Assembly: GCA_000469685.2 (NCBI GenBank)
Contig: LS997565.1
Location: forward strand, 388,501 to 452,500
Length of the DNA: 64,000 nucleotides
DNA from: Haemonchus contortus
Taxonomy: Eukaryota > Nematoda > Chromadorea > Rhabditida > Trichostrongylidae
Direction: 5' to 3'
Shown: one piece after another, positions 1 through 12,200 of the stretch
How positions within the stretch are numbered: position 1 is the stretch's first letter
Layout of the letters: every line of letters starts with the position of its first letter
Notes under the pieces: generated by a model
What the model was told of the DNA's origin: nothing
Seen by the model: only the letters and a program-made list of their open reading frames with translations
The model's database searches: none
Made by a program: the position numbers and the translations under genes

Positions 1-2099
1 GTTGGCCTAGGCGGATATCGACCCAGTATTCTAACCCGTGAACCTGCACGCGTGATTATGCGTCACTTGTCGCTGGCATTACACCATGAGGTGATACGGG
101 AAACTCCAAGGCACTACCTACTGGGAAATTCTAAATTAAAAAAAAACTCTGCGACACTCTTGGAAGCCGTTCGAGTCCCGTCTGAGACTGAAATTTTGTC
201 CATAAATCGCCATCCTTATGAGACTCTCCGAAGCGGTCTTCCGTCCCTAACTGAATGCGGGTTCGGCTGATACAACAATCTCTATAGATCTGTTGCTGAC
301 CAGATGGTTTCAAGCAAGATTGCTGGCAATAAGTTGGTTTTTCAAAGCAACAGGTTTACTCGGCAGGAGCATTTATTTCACAAAAGGTCCCTAATGTTCT
401 TGATACTTCTTAGCATCTGATTATGCATGCGGTATTCCGTGACTCACCGTGATGCCGGTCAGCACGACATGCAGCTGTCGTTGCGCCACGAACACCTGCA
501 CTAGAAAACGCGCCATCAATATTGCCGTTGCTTTGTTTTGGAGAATGATAGTTCAAATAAACGCATGAAAACGCCGAAAACGCCTGATTAGCAAAACCGA
601 ATTCGAGCCACTGGCTGAGAACTATGGAAGAGTATTCTAAACGTAGGAGAGTATTCTAAACGTTAGAGTATCCGATATATTTACATAATCTTCTTAAGAA
701 AATTGCTTTGTTGAACGGAAAAGGCGCATACCTTTCGTCCATGGAGTTCGTGAAGTCTTCTGAAGTCTTCTCTGTAGAAAGAATATTTCAACAGATGTTC
801 AGTAGATCGTATCCATGAATTCATCGATGATCTCCGTGATTCGATCGGCGTTGTCGATCGGTTTGCCACAAGATTATTCGCGGCGAGTTTCAAATAGACT
901 GACTCAAAATGGAGTGCCCTATCATTATTTGATTACCATTTTCCCTAATCATTAAGAACTAGGTTCCCTTCGGCTCAATGCTTCTGACAAACCATAATAA
1001 CTAAAGGCATCGACTGCATTTTCCCATATTTCTGCTTACGAGATTCCTGTTTTTTTCTGCTGGCAGCCTATTGATTACAAAGTTCTTGTTTCTATTAAAG
1101 ACGCTTTCGCTGGGATGTGGTGATTTTTCCGAGTTTTCGAAATATGTTCATTTCAGTTGAAGAGGTTTCTAAATCCTACGAATGATTGCAACCGTGATCG
1201 TTTCACAAAAACAGATGCCATCCGAATTGAAAGGTGAGAGTTTTTCCATATTTCTTTTTTTCTCTGTTTTTTTACGAAGTGCAGCGAATGATAAGTTGGA
1301 GTATTCCCATGAACTTCAAATGTATACCTAGAGGAAACCCTGCTAGCGCTTTCTTTTCTTAACATTTAAATTAGGGCGACGGAAATATTCCGTGAGGTAA
1401 GTTTTTCATTACCACGTATGTAGTCGTTTCGCTTTGTCTTTCCAATTCTTGGAAAAATAAAAGGGTTGCTGTGATAAATATTAGATAATCGATTTTCATT
1501 ATGTACAAAAGCAATCAATCAATACAACATTCGGTAATATATTATCAACGAACTCGGTTGTAGAAACCACTGATAGCGGACAGAACAGGATAGCTATCTG
1601 GGTCCGTGCATAGTAACAGATAGGATATAGCCTTAGTTGGCAAACAGAAAAGGGACAAGCTACGATACATCAACAGGAACCAAGGAAAGAACGACGAAAA
1701 TCAGTAAAATCAATCGATACCCATGAGTCACGACCACGACGACTAGGCATGATGTGTATGTGTGTGTTGCATGATCTCAGAGCGGAAAAGCTGTTCAACG
1801 CTGTATGCGAAGGAGGTCTAATTCATATAATAGATATTCATGGGAGTAATGCTACAGAATATTAGAGATATACAGGAAGGGAGCGAACAAGTCGAGTCCA
1901 ACGGAAAGCTGAAGCGCCCTGAGTTGATGAAAATGTTCCAACGGAAAACAGCTGAGACATGAACGACGATGGAAAAAGTCCTGAAAGGATTTTTAAACTT
2001 TGTTCTATGAAGAGAAGTTGATTTCGAAGATTTCGAGCGGAATTACTCAAGCACTTACCAGTGTCTTTGCCGTAATTTGATTCTCAATAACACTCCTAT
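1..2099. other. No gene seen; 3' flank of dgn-1
   Basis: Only short, composition-driven open frames are present and none shows a recognisable domain or a convincing splice pattern. Around 628-670 a short motif containing AGTATTCTAAACGT is repeated in tandem. The part nearest 2099 should hold the 3' untranslated region of the minus-strand dystroglycan gene. I could not place its polyadenylation signal with confidence. Confidence 0.5.
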
Positions 2100-5000
2100 T
2101 CACGGAGGCACGTAACTCGGGGGCATCCTCTGGTTTGGAGCGGGAGCAGCCGATCCCAGTCGCGGAGACGCAGCAGCCAACGGTGGTGGTGGCTTATACA
2201 GAGGATTTTCGTGCTGCGACACCTACAATGCTTTCAAAACGCCCTTCAAAATTCAAGTGGAATGTTGTTGTACAGTTGCTACCTTAAGAGGTGGTCGCTC
2301 CTCCTTGGTAAGCATGGGCGTGGCCGCATGGGCCATTTCAACATCTTCGGCCACTTCTTCTGGAAACACCACTGGCATGCCTTTACCCATGTAGTCGGAG
2401 GGTTTTTCCTAAAAAGTCCATGAGCAATTATTTATTCGAATAGAAGAAGTTCAACTAACCTTCTTCTTGTTCCTCCTCATCGCAGTGCACACGGCTAGTA
2501 TCAAAATAGCGAGCAGGAGTAGTAAAAGTAGTACTCCAACAAGAACCATCCATGGGAAAGCAACTTGTTCTGTAGCTTCCATCGTTGGCGCAGTGGACAC
2601 TGGCTCCTAAAAGGTTATATGTGTTGTACAAACTTAAGGAGAAGAACTAGCACATTTACCACTTCCTTGTTGATACAACTGCCTCGTAGATCGAGACTGG
2701 CCTTTCGTACGTGGAACTGAGAGCCGATTTGCTTCACAAATTCGATCTTTGTCTGTGATCGTTGTCGAGTCAGCATCGTAAAGCGGATATTGTCAAGAGC
2801 ATTGCGAGCACACGTCTGAAATACCACGGAAGACTATCTTTGAAATTAATCAAGTTGAATGGTGTCAGTGAGTAGTGCTTTGCTTTACAATGCTGCTAAA
2901 TTGAAACATAAAAAAGAATCTCTCATTCCTTAAAAAGAGCGTCCTTGAAACATTACACGATCTTTCACGGGTGTAAATCGCGGGCTGGCCAGTTCACTAT
3001 GGTTATTTAACCCATTGACGACCATGCAGTCCATATGTGAACTGCACTTTTTCGGCCACATGGGACCGTGCAGTCCACATGTGGACTGCAGTTGTATTTC
3101 TTGTTTTATTCGTCTAGATTTCCATTTTTTTACAATTTTCTTCTCAAAACATTACATCAGGCCTAAATGAAACTACAAACAGCGTGGTCCCAGAAAATTC
3201 TTCTTCTAATTCTGCAATTTTAAAGGTGATTTTTCGAAGGGGTACATTACCTTGGTGAATTCTTCGTTCGTTGAACAACCTCGAAAAATGAGATATTATT
3301 TCAAAAATACGGTCGTCATTAGCATTTTCGCTGTTATCGACTAAATGCAAAGCTCGTAAAAGTTCCCCGAAACGATTTCCGGTTATGATTGAACTCATAA
3401 TTGAATGATCACTAGAACGAACGCCGTTTTTATAGATCAATAATCACTCAATATGGGCATTCTGACCAATCCCATTTGAAGAAACCTTCCGAAAAAACTT
3501 ATAATTTCTCCTATAAACTTCAAAAAATGGTCATTCTGGACCATGAAGTCCACATAAGGGCTGCAGTCGCGAGTGGACGAAAAGCGCGCCGGTCCCTCGC
3601 GGCGCTTTTCGCGCAAAACGTCACGGTCGTCAATGGGTTAACCATTGTTGGAACCATGAATAAATAAAGGTGTGAATACCTTATGGGGAACTGTGTTGTT
3701 GCTCCATGAGACCTGCGTTCTCGTCGAGTTTCCGGTGATGTTGCGAATGGTGATCGCATCTGGTTTAGAGCGGAAAGCGTTTGCCAGCTGGTGGACAAAC
3801 GACGAAAGCGATGACGGTCGTGAGAATCGCTGTACAGGAGTGTCGAGATCGAGAGTGGCGAGGTGATTGAATGGAAAGGAAGCTGTCACTAACGCTTTGA
3901 AAGGGGCGGAAGCCATCTGAAAAAAGGAAGTAAATAGGAGGTCTCTGACTTTCTTCTCACCCTGAAAGTACACTACCTGCCCAGCTTTATCTCTTGCCTC
4001 AAGGCGAAATTCGAAATCGCCTTCTTCCAACGGTACTCCCTTGACCTTTTTGTGTTCGTAGAACATCCACGAGTCCTTCAACAAATAACATGCGCTTTTC
4101 GGTCAAAGTGTATCAGGTTGAGAAGATTCATTAACTCTCCTTGAAATTACATATTATGGTGGTAACGTTTCGATCGGTGGCACTGCGCTATCGGAATTCC
4201 CATTGCGCAATCCGCAAACATCGGAAGCACCGAGGCCAAACTCACAAGTGCATGCGCAGATTTTACGAATCTATCAACAAATCAATAAGTGAACCTTTTC
4301 GCCGATCGGTTGAACTGAGAGTCGTAGCTTGAATGTGTCTCCGTCTTCGACGTCTTTGAATGTGCTTTCCGGGATGGTCATTTCACAGTAAACACCACTG
4401 AAATTAAACGAAGTAGAAAATGTAATGTTTTTTTCGTTTTTATTCGTTATTATTACTATGTCATTTGGGTGGTAATGTAGTTGGAGGGAGAGGGAAGAAC
4501 CACCACTCTTCCCCACCATATAGTTCTGTACCTAACGCGAATACGCGATAGAGCGCGAAGAAGGAGGGATAGAATTTGAGACACCATAATGGTCCATAGG
4601 GACGTTTCCTAACCGAAAAATAGTTTTTTTTTTCTGAACCAAAGCTCAATTAAATGCCCAGTTCTTGCTTGACCTCAGCTTTTCATACAAGGAATCTTCT
4701 CAACCACTCCGGTGCTCCCAAAAGTGAGGTCAGCTACCACTCCTTCTCTGCGCTGTATCGCTCAATGTTTGGGAAGAGCGGTGCTCCCCCACCCTTTAAG
4801 CATTTGGTTTGAGCTCTTCGTGAACAGAACTCAAATTCGAAGTTCTCGTCTCAAGGCCTGATTTATGCCCTTATTTGTCCTTTTTATTTGTTGGCGTTTG
4901 TAACCTTGAAGAAGGGTTTTTTACTGTCTGACCAACGGGTAATGTGTAACATGAAGGCCTATGACCACGGAACGAATTCAGAGAAAATGAGGAAGTGCAG

Positions 5001-8000
5001 CTTAGAGAAGTTCACAGGCTATGGAAGCGTGAATCATGAAGAATGTCCATTGCCTTGTTTCGGTCGCAGAGGTGAAATGAAGGCAGAGTACACTCTGGAG
5101 GGGAAGATTTATCCTACAAATTACATCACTTTTTTGAAAATTAAAATATCGAGAAGAATTAATCTGTAAATGATGTATGTCCACTGCCAATTCAGCTCCG
5201 AGAAAGTTTTAGTAATCGAAGGATTCACTACTTACTACTCTACTACGTATGTTGCCAGTGACAAAAATTACTATTCGATCCTCATGAACGAATGTGGGAC
5301 ATATGTGTAAGTAGGCTTCCACTTGTCCGCGTAATTGACTCTAAAATATTTTCGAACTAATTCAATTCCATCCAATAGCCCATTCAAGGGATTCTTAATC
5401 TCATCGGTGATTTGCTGCCAGAACAATATTACCATGGACTAGTCATAATAAAGCCATGAAATCGGTCGTCGACATGTGTGAAAGTGTTGTAGTGGCGGCA
5501 TAACTATCTACAACACTAGTCCAATCTCCTGCAACCATCAAACAGCTTCTGGGAATTGATGCCATTAAAGACGACATTTAACTCCTACCATGCAGCTGTC
5601 CAAGGATTATGATGCGTTTGCGTCGGCGTTTTGATGGCGATTATATCATTGCCCTATTTGAGACAAACTGCTATCATCCATAGCCATGGAAATCGACGAG
5701 GCTATTAAAAGAACTCGTGTGAAAGGAAAAAAACCCTCGGTTCGAAGAACTCCTTCCTTTTCGGAAAGGGGTCAGCATCTGATTTTTTTCTTCGTTTCAT
5801 TTAACATGGCATGACAGTTGAAGGCTAATTCAATCTGCTCGGAATCCGTTTCCCCCAAAGACTCTCCAAGTGTCTTCTCCACCTTCTGCACGCTCATTGC
5901 CCTCTTGTCCTTCCATTCTTCGTTTGTGTTTCTGAGAAGAAGAAAAGAACTGAGCGCTACCTGTGGTATCTGCCTGTGTAGAATGTCCACCAAGTAGTAG
6001 AGGGGGAGATGTCTCATTCCGTAGCGATTGGCATACGGCCAGAATTATTCATTGCCCCGGACGCCATGTGGCTATGACAACACAAAGATCTGTGCATAAT
6101 GTGATAGCGCTGTCGAATCGCAGATGAGTCTGGACGTCGTTCCTTTCCCCTCTGCAAAGCAATTTACGCTACCATGATTTTAAACAGAGTTCAGGCAGAT
6201 CCCTCAAGATATTCCTTCAAAAATCGTTAGCAGTGGTCTGCGCAAACCGCTCACTAATCTGCGAACGTGACCCGCCCTCCAAAAGAGGACTTTGCATTTC
6301 CGCTTAGCCGCATCCGCAGTGACCGGAGAGGAAAACACGCTTGACCAACAAAGCCACTGCGCCATCACGAAAAAAGAAAGACTCTTCGAAATCTTAGGGG
6401 CGCAGCATATCGAGTAGTCCAAAATTTTATGAGTACCTGTTCAACGACGATTGGAAAAGTCAACTTCCTTAATTTCTGCTAATTTTTGAACGTAAATGAT
6501 TATACGTAATGGTGTGCTGTACAAGGAAATGATGCAAAAGAGACGGATTTCATCAAAAGGTGATGCACTCTTTGAGTTGCCTTCCTTGTTCAAATTACGC
6601 GTTTTTGAATGCATGTGCGACATACAGTAGCGCTCGAAAGTTTTCGGTGAAATGCTTTGACGCTTTTTTTTCATAACTTTTTTCTTGGTTGACCGAATGA
6701 CACGAAATTTGGATATGTCTAACTAGAGCATATTTCACCCTACCCAACCCTATTTCACTGCAAAGCTGCAATACCCACAGGTAGAGTAAGGTGTTTCTTG
6801 CGGTAGCAGATTTTGCTAAAAGTAAAGTTGTTGACGTCTGCACTTATTCGCACCTTATGTGCGTTTTTCTCATCTATTACGATCGGCGTTACCGCTCGTA
6901 CACTTTTGACATGATAAAAAGGAAAGAGATTCTAGAAGGACCACCATCTGTATTTTCAGTCGATTTTGAGTTCATGCTCTTTGGAATATCTGGAACATGA
7001 TCAGACTGCAGGTTAATAGTGGTAAATATTCACAATACATCCACGCTCCGAATATAGAAATTTTGCTTGATTAGACTCAGTAGGAAAGAAGTTACGACTG
7101 AAAAGTGCGGCTGAAGAACCATTCCACCGAAGACTTTTGAGCGCTACTGTATAAAACAACTTCTAACTTCTCTAAGACAGCCAATATACCACAAACAGTA
7201 CCACTGCTTTTGGCTAATTTTTCAGCTTAGTTAATTGTAAAATTTTTTCTTGTTTGTTTCGGAAGAACGAAATGCTCAATTTCTCGATGTGAATCGGACC
7301 TGTTTCTTTTGCTTGATCACTGCAGTTCACCTATTTCAAGGATAACCCTCTTCTACACAACCGACATATAGGATTAATTTGGAATTGTTGTTTAAATTGA
7401 ATCAATCCGAAGCATACCGTATGCAGGTGAATCCAGTAAGTGAGTTTAGTTTCACGGGCGGATTGTCTACTCTTCGCGTGGAGCGTGAGGTGGTCGATTC
7501 GCGGGTGGTGGTGGTAACCTGCAATCAAAGAGAGTTCTAGATTGAACCACAGATGGCTACCTTAAAAAGTGAATGCCGCAAACCTTTGCTGTTGTGGAAT
7601 CTTTCACAATGACGTCATTGGGTGGTGGATTTACGCGACCATGGGTCAACTGAAAGTGCAAATAAACTACACGATCGGTTTTTTTTTTTTTGAAATGGGT
7701 TCGATAAGGTCAACAGCGGGCAAGCACGAACCACCACGTAAATTTCATGTTCAATGTTCTCGACAGCCGTTAGAATCACGTCCATTTCATCAGTAGCCGT
7801 ATCCAAATTGTCACCGCATGCCACCTTCAATTATCATCGATCTTTTATTGATTTATTATCACAGTGACAGTTCATGTCCCTCACCATCTTCAAAATCGCA
7901 AATGCTCCTTCAGCGTCGCCACCAATAGAATAAACATTACGAATTGTTCGTGAGTAATTATATGAGTACACCTAGACGAAAGAAAATGCTATCAACCGTC

Positions 8001-9081
8001 TTAATGGAAAAGTTAGTGTTAGTGGAAAAATGTGTTAATGGAAAAAGTTAAAAGTTCAGTGGCTTGTATCGAAAGTCTGCCAGCAGTACCTGGAGCTCGT
8101 TGACATTCACCTTCAAGGCTTCTGCGATATCAAACGCTGCGTTAAGACGATGTTCGACCTTAATAGTAGCGGTTTCCTTTGATATGTCACAGGTCACCAA
8201 TGAGTGAAACGGGCATATAATTAGAATACTCGAAACTAATGGGCTGTTCAGATGGTTGTGAAGTTCGGTGGGTACTTTTCTTGGGTTATTGGACACATTT
8301 TTTGGAGATTATGACAGTTTTCTAATCGAAATTCGGAATGAGGTCTCTGAGATCCGTTAAGAAGAAGCGCTTTTTTAATTGAAAACAATGAACTAGAGAG
8401 TTTGAGAAGTAGTTCGCAGAATCCGTGCTAACACATAGTAACCCCCGAAACAGGGGTATCTCAGGAAGGAATAAATTCAGAGTAGAAAGAACAGATTATC
8501 TTACAGGCCCGTCATTTTCAAAGAGTGCCTCCACCCAGTAAGTGTCATCGCTTCCACACGGATTTCGATGATCCTCTTTTACGACCAGTTCCAACACTTT
8601 CTCTTCATCTGATTGAGAGAAAATCTAAAAATGATGGGTGAGTTCAATAGCAGCAGAATTGCAGAGGTGTTCTGATTCATTTAATTTTTAGATTACCTTG
8701 ACCATATGTTTTCCAACGTCTCCTTCACTTGGTATTCCTTCTAATATCCCGTCTTTGAACAACAACCACGATGGCAGTTTTCCGTCACTATCAATGCCGG
8801 AAATTTTGTCCTGAACTCAGTCAGGTAGGTGATTAAGACTTTTCTAACTGTGTGTAAAGAAACCCCGAGAGCACATTCAAATAGATCAAATGAACCCGAA
8901 GCGTGCCTTTACTACTAGCTGATAGTGTAAGTTGTCTGCAAGTCGATAAACACATTCACAGACGCATATGTACACAAACCTTTTGCGATAGCTGCTTTTG
9001 GTAGACCTGTCCCACATAGATCACCTCCTGACTAACCACCGATGTGACACTAAGTACCGGTAATAGTAGGAGCACCCACAT
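2100..9081 (-). CDS. dgn-1: Dystroglycan, complete 15-exon gene
   Basis: This is the transmembrane laminin/matrix receptor of the dystrophin-glycoprotein complex. Exons modelled (high to low): 9081-8980, 8810-8697, 8624-8505, 8176-8090, 7971-7885, 7824-7735, 7649-7584, 7518-7418, 4397-4295, 4075-3977, 3916-3680, 2815-2660, 2606-2460, 2408-2283, 2222-2100. All phases agree and give 585 residues. In order the protein shows a signal peptide (MWVLLLLPVL), a cadherin-like domain with LPSWL, an S6-like domain, a short Thr/Ser/Arg linker in place of the long vertebrate mucin region, a second cadherin-like domain (TIPESTFKDVEDGD, DSWMFYE), a SEA-like domain containing RNITG and WSNNTVPHKTC, one membrane helix, a basic RRNKKK stop-transfer and a tail ending MPPSYVPP. 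That C-terminal PPxY-type end matches the dystrophin WW-domain ligand of animal dystroglycans. The acceptors before exons 4, 6 and 10 (AAAG or GAAG) are weak, and the exon 6 end could be three bases earlier. Confidence 0.93.
3007..3641 (-). mobile_element. piggyBac-type deletion derivative in dgn-1 intron 11
   Basis: The element is bounded on both sides by TTAA (3007-3010 and 3638-3641), the piggyBac target site. Immediately inside are inverted termini: CCCATTGACGACC reads inward from the left and its exact complement closes the right end, giving 13 perfect bases. Subterminal motifs built on ATGCAGTCCA/TGGACTGCAG recur near both ends. The interior holds a transposase fragment in reverse orientation. 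TTAA targets and CCC...GGG ends are established hallmarks of the superfamily. Confidence 0.85.
3144..3440 (-). pseudogene. piggyBac transposase fragment
   Basis: The open frame of about 98 codons contains a stretch resembling the N-terminal part of the PGBD/DDE_Tnp_1_7 transposase: a NRFGELLRALHLVDN block followed by DDRIFEIISHFSRLFNERR. In the family this pattern (NRF..LLR.LHF.DN, then D.L.KI.P....LN..F) precedes the first catalytic aspartate. No catalytic DDD core is visible, the frame is far shorter than the usual ~500-600 residues, and it lies inside a 635-bp TTAA-bounded element. It is a dead remnant that could at most be mobilised in trans. Confidence 0.65.
4398..6622. other. Large dgn-1 intron 8, part without recognisable gene
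   Basis: This is most of a 3.0-kb intron between the Thr/Arg linker exon and the second cadherin-like exon. Neighbouring introns are mostly tens to a few hundred bases long. A minus-strand open frame at 5772-6017 has a Lys/Glu-rich composition but no recognised domain. The length probably reflects insertions, including the MITE at its upstream end. Confidence 0.4.
6623..7151. mobile_element. Tc1/mariner-like MITE in dgn-1 intron 8
   Basis: The ~529-bp unit starts TACAGTAGCGCTCGAAAG and ends with the inverted version, CTTTTGAGCGCTACTGTA, so about 26 bp of imperfect terminal inverted repeat carry TA at the outer edge. A second diverged copy with the same internal sequence occurs at 25451-25971. 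The internal sequence encodes nothing recognisable. TA at the ends and a CAGTA-type terminus fit the Tc1/mariner superfamily, which is inferred from the ends alone. Confidence 0.7.
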
Positions 9082-9085
9082 GGCT
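9082..9085 (-). promoter_or_regulatory. Splice acceptor two bases before dgn-1 ATG (probable SL trans-splice site)
   Basis: On the minus strand the start codon is preceded by TGATGTTTCAG and then CC. A strong TTTCAG acceptor two bases upstream of an ATG that opens a signal peptide is the usual arrangement for spliced-leader addition in nematodes. A cis-spliced upstream 5' UTR exon is the alternative. Trans-splicing is inferred and not shown by the DNA. Confidence 0.55.
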
Positions 9086-9204
9086 GAAACATCATTTTGA
9101 TTAGGTAACGGGTGAATGGATAGATGTCGATTATATTAAACAAAAAGGAAAAGTAGGAGTAATGGGACTGTAGGAAAGGAGAGAAAAAATTCCAACAGTA
9201 TCCT

Positions 9205-9281
9205 ATCACCATCTTCTGCAATCGAAACTGATTCTCTTTGGTTTCCGAAGAGAATCAGTTTCGATGGCAGAAGATGGTGAT
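9205..9281. repeat. 34-bp-arm hairpin upstream of dgn-1
   Basis: The left arm (9205-9238) and right arm (9248-9281) are reverse complements with one mismatch, separated by a 9-base loop. It lies about 120-200 bases upstream of the dgn-1 splice acceptor, inside what would be the outron or promoter. It may be a miniature foldback element or a small-RNA precursor; nothing in the sequence decides between them. Confidence 0.85.
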
Positions 9282-12200
9282 CGACGCTAAACATCTGCCT
9301 CTTTATGACCCCTTCAAAAGCAGCGCATGCCTTTCCGGATTGTGACGCATGTCAGATCGCACTAGTCATAATGTACCCAATAGAGCCGTTGCTGAATGAT
9401 CAATAGAAAGCATTCGAATGCTCTAATGCGGGGTCGGCAACAGATTGCTTAGGAATTGGCAACAGACTGCCCATATGAGGTGTGTGGGGAAGACACGGCC
9501 GCCGTTGACCTCCGGCCTTATGGCCAACGCCGAAAAGGACGTGACTGAGGATGAAACAGGTGGTATTTGAGCACAGAAAATCTGAAACGGCTACTGCGGT
9601 CGTCAGCATGGCGTTCAGGGTCTCCATTTCGGCAAGCTATACATGGCTGCGTTACCTGCACAAAGGTCACGGAAAGGGAAAATTTCCTATGAGATATAAA
9701 GCTGTTTGGTGGGTTGATGTTGCACGTAGAAAGTGAATGCCAGTTTAAGCAAACATGACATGATATGACTTCGAAATCGATGATTTCTGTATTTGTTGTC
9801 GGAATTTATCAGTCACTTTGTTAAGTCATAGATAATAGTTGATTATCGTAATTTGAGCACTAGTCGATAATCCTATCTGGGCTACCAGTCACACTGTCTT
9901 CAAACTTAATTCATTCATGCTGGAGCAAAAAGTTTGGTCAGGAAAGTTTTATGACCTCCTAAACCAAAGTCAGGTGTGGCGAACCCTGAAGATTACATTC
10001 CTTAATGAACAACTGCTACAATCCACAGGTAACAGCGCTAATTCAACTTTTGCTAATTCAACGAGAACAGGACAGCCTAATTGCTTTTGGCGAGCAAGGG
10101 GAATGGGGGAGGAGGAGAACAGAGCGGAAGGCGGAACCAGAATAAATAAGATAAGATTAAATGCAATACTATGCAAATAGTTAGCGGTTGACTAAAATGA
10201 AACAACGGACGATTGAACTTTTTTTATGGAATTCGATTTTCGGAGAACTTCAAAGTACAAGACTGATAGTGAAAAGCAAGCTCGAGTGAGAGGTTAAACT
10301 TCGAACAAGAAATCAAGATATTATTGCTGTGCGGTAGGGCTAAAATACCGTAACAAATGAATTCAACGAATTGTTGGCAGAATTGTCATGGCAGAACTGT
10401 CACCAAAACTTTCCCTTTGTGGGCTGTGTGCCAGGGGTGCGAACAGCAGAGGGAAAGATTAAAGCAGACTGCGACGAAACCGGTTGAAGTGAGGCCGTCG
10501 AACTCGGCCATGGTCGGAGGACTTATCTAGTACAGTTTGAATTTGAATGAATGTTCTCTCGGAGCGCTTATTGTCATGAACGAATACGATGGAAACTTTT
10601 AATGCTTCGCAATCGGTATATTCCACGTAAGAACCTCTTGAGGCATTGAGCGCAAGTATGCAAAAGCAATCATCACAGTCCTGATATGTAGTTGGTGAAA
10701 GCGAGGCTGGAAGCTCACAAAAAGGCTCAAGTAGGCATGCTGATTTCAAAGGATAGACTTGATCCCGGAAGAACTTCTGTGTTGTCTCTTATATTTTGCG
10801 TCGTTACGATATTATTGAGCGGACCTGACTGCAAAGAAACCCGAGTGATGACCAAATTTTCCCTCCTTAGTGTTACGCATAAGGAAGTAGAGATGGGAGG
10901 TTCAGAGAGGACTTAATAAGTGACACCCAGTGGTGCAATGAACTGTAGTTGATGGTACTGGTGTTCATAAGGGTCATCGGTGTGTATTACGATATAATTG
11001 CTATAATTTGCATGCGCCGTGTGCGTCCGCGCAGACCTTACGACCTTCCTCTTCACACAACGAACGATTCACTATGGTACGAAGTGAGGGCAACGGTCGA
11101 CCGCACGACTTTAAAGAGCTTTTTGAGTGATACTGTATTCGAGGTTGGTTACCCGTGAAATCAATCACTTAGAGTATGAGTCCCGCTCTTTGGAAACGGT
11201 TATCGTCATATGCTACAGTACCGCCGAAGGGAGAGAGGATGGTAGGCGAGCTCCGTAGTGAGAGAAATCTCCGGGCGAGGTATGTACGAAATTAACTGTA
11301 CTTAGATGATGTTATTACATCGAAATTAAGCGCATCAGGTTTGTCGTTCACGATGCAATCTCATATTCCACAAGTGGCGAGTAAGTAGAGAAGTGGCTTG
11401 AGAACTTGCTTGCAGTACTTTTCGTCTCCCAAGATAGGTTTTTAATAGTCTTCTGTCGCTCAAGGAAAGTGCCAGCGCCGTTCTTCCGAAGGCTTGCATC
11501 CTTCGACTTTTTGTCTGGGAAAGGGAATGGGGTTCCGACAAATGTTACGGACCCGCTTGGAATTCGGATATAGCTGTAAAGTAGATCTCACTCACAAGCA
11601 GCGAGTAAGCGATGTGGAACCTCACATATCATCAGATAAACCTAATGCAAGACTCACTCTTACCTCTTCTTTTCACCGAGTCCCTTCTGTGCGGTCGATA
11701 GGATGGATTGTCATGAAAGCATTCTTGTTGTGTTACATCCAAATTTACATAAATAGGGCTTTGTTGTTATTGGCTTCATCATATCATCCGAAGCGACAAC
11801 CAAAGGTGGCTGGATGGCCGAATACAAAATTTGGATCGGTTTCGTAACCCATAATAGCCGTTTTCGTGTGGTCACAAACCACATATCGCGATAGTGAAGT
11901 TTTTGATTTTCTGCTCCCGAATGTTGAGGCGGATATCGCTAGCTAGGCTATGACGCTGGTCTTTCAACCTATAACGAGGTAGGAGATATGCTTAATGATG
12001 CCATCCTACCTATCGGATCGTGTATGTCCATATAAATTACTCATGGTTACGGCCGTCCAAACTTGGTCGCTGGGCACGAAAAACGTCAACTACTCAGTTG
12101 TCGTTTCCTTGATACCTGCCATAAACTGTGTGAAATATAATCCGCTCAGTAGCAGCCATTGGCAAAAAGAGAGCGGACTGCCAGATATCACATAGGAACC

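Noticed and set aside
165..185. tRNA B-box-like GTTCGAGTCC
   Set aside because: No matching A box, cloverleaf pairing or terminator upstream or downstream.
5772..6017. Minus-strand Lys/Glu-rich frame as an extra dgn-1 exon
   Set aside because: Exons 8 and 9 join in phase without it, and the local candidate intron would be under 30 bases.
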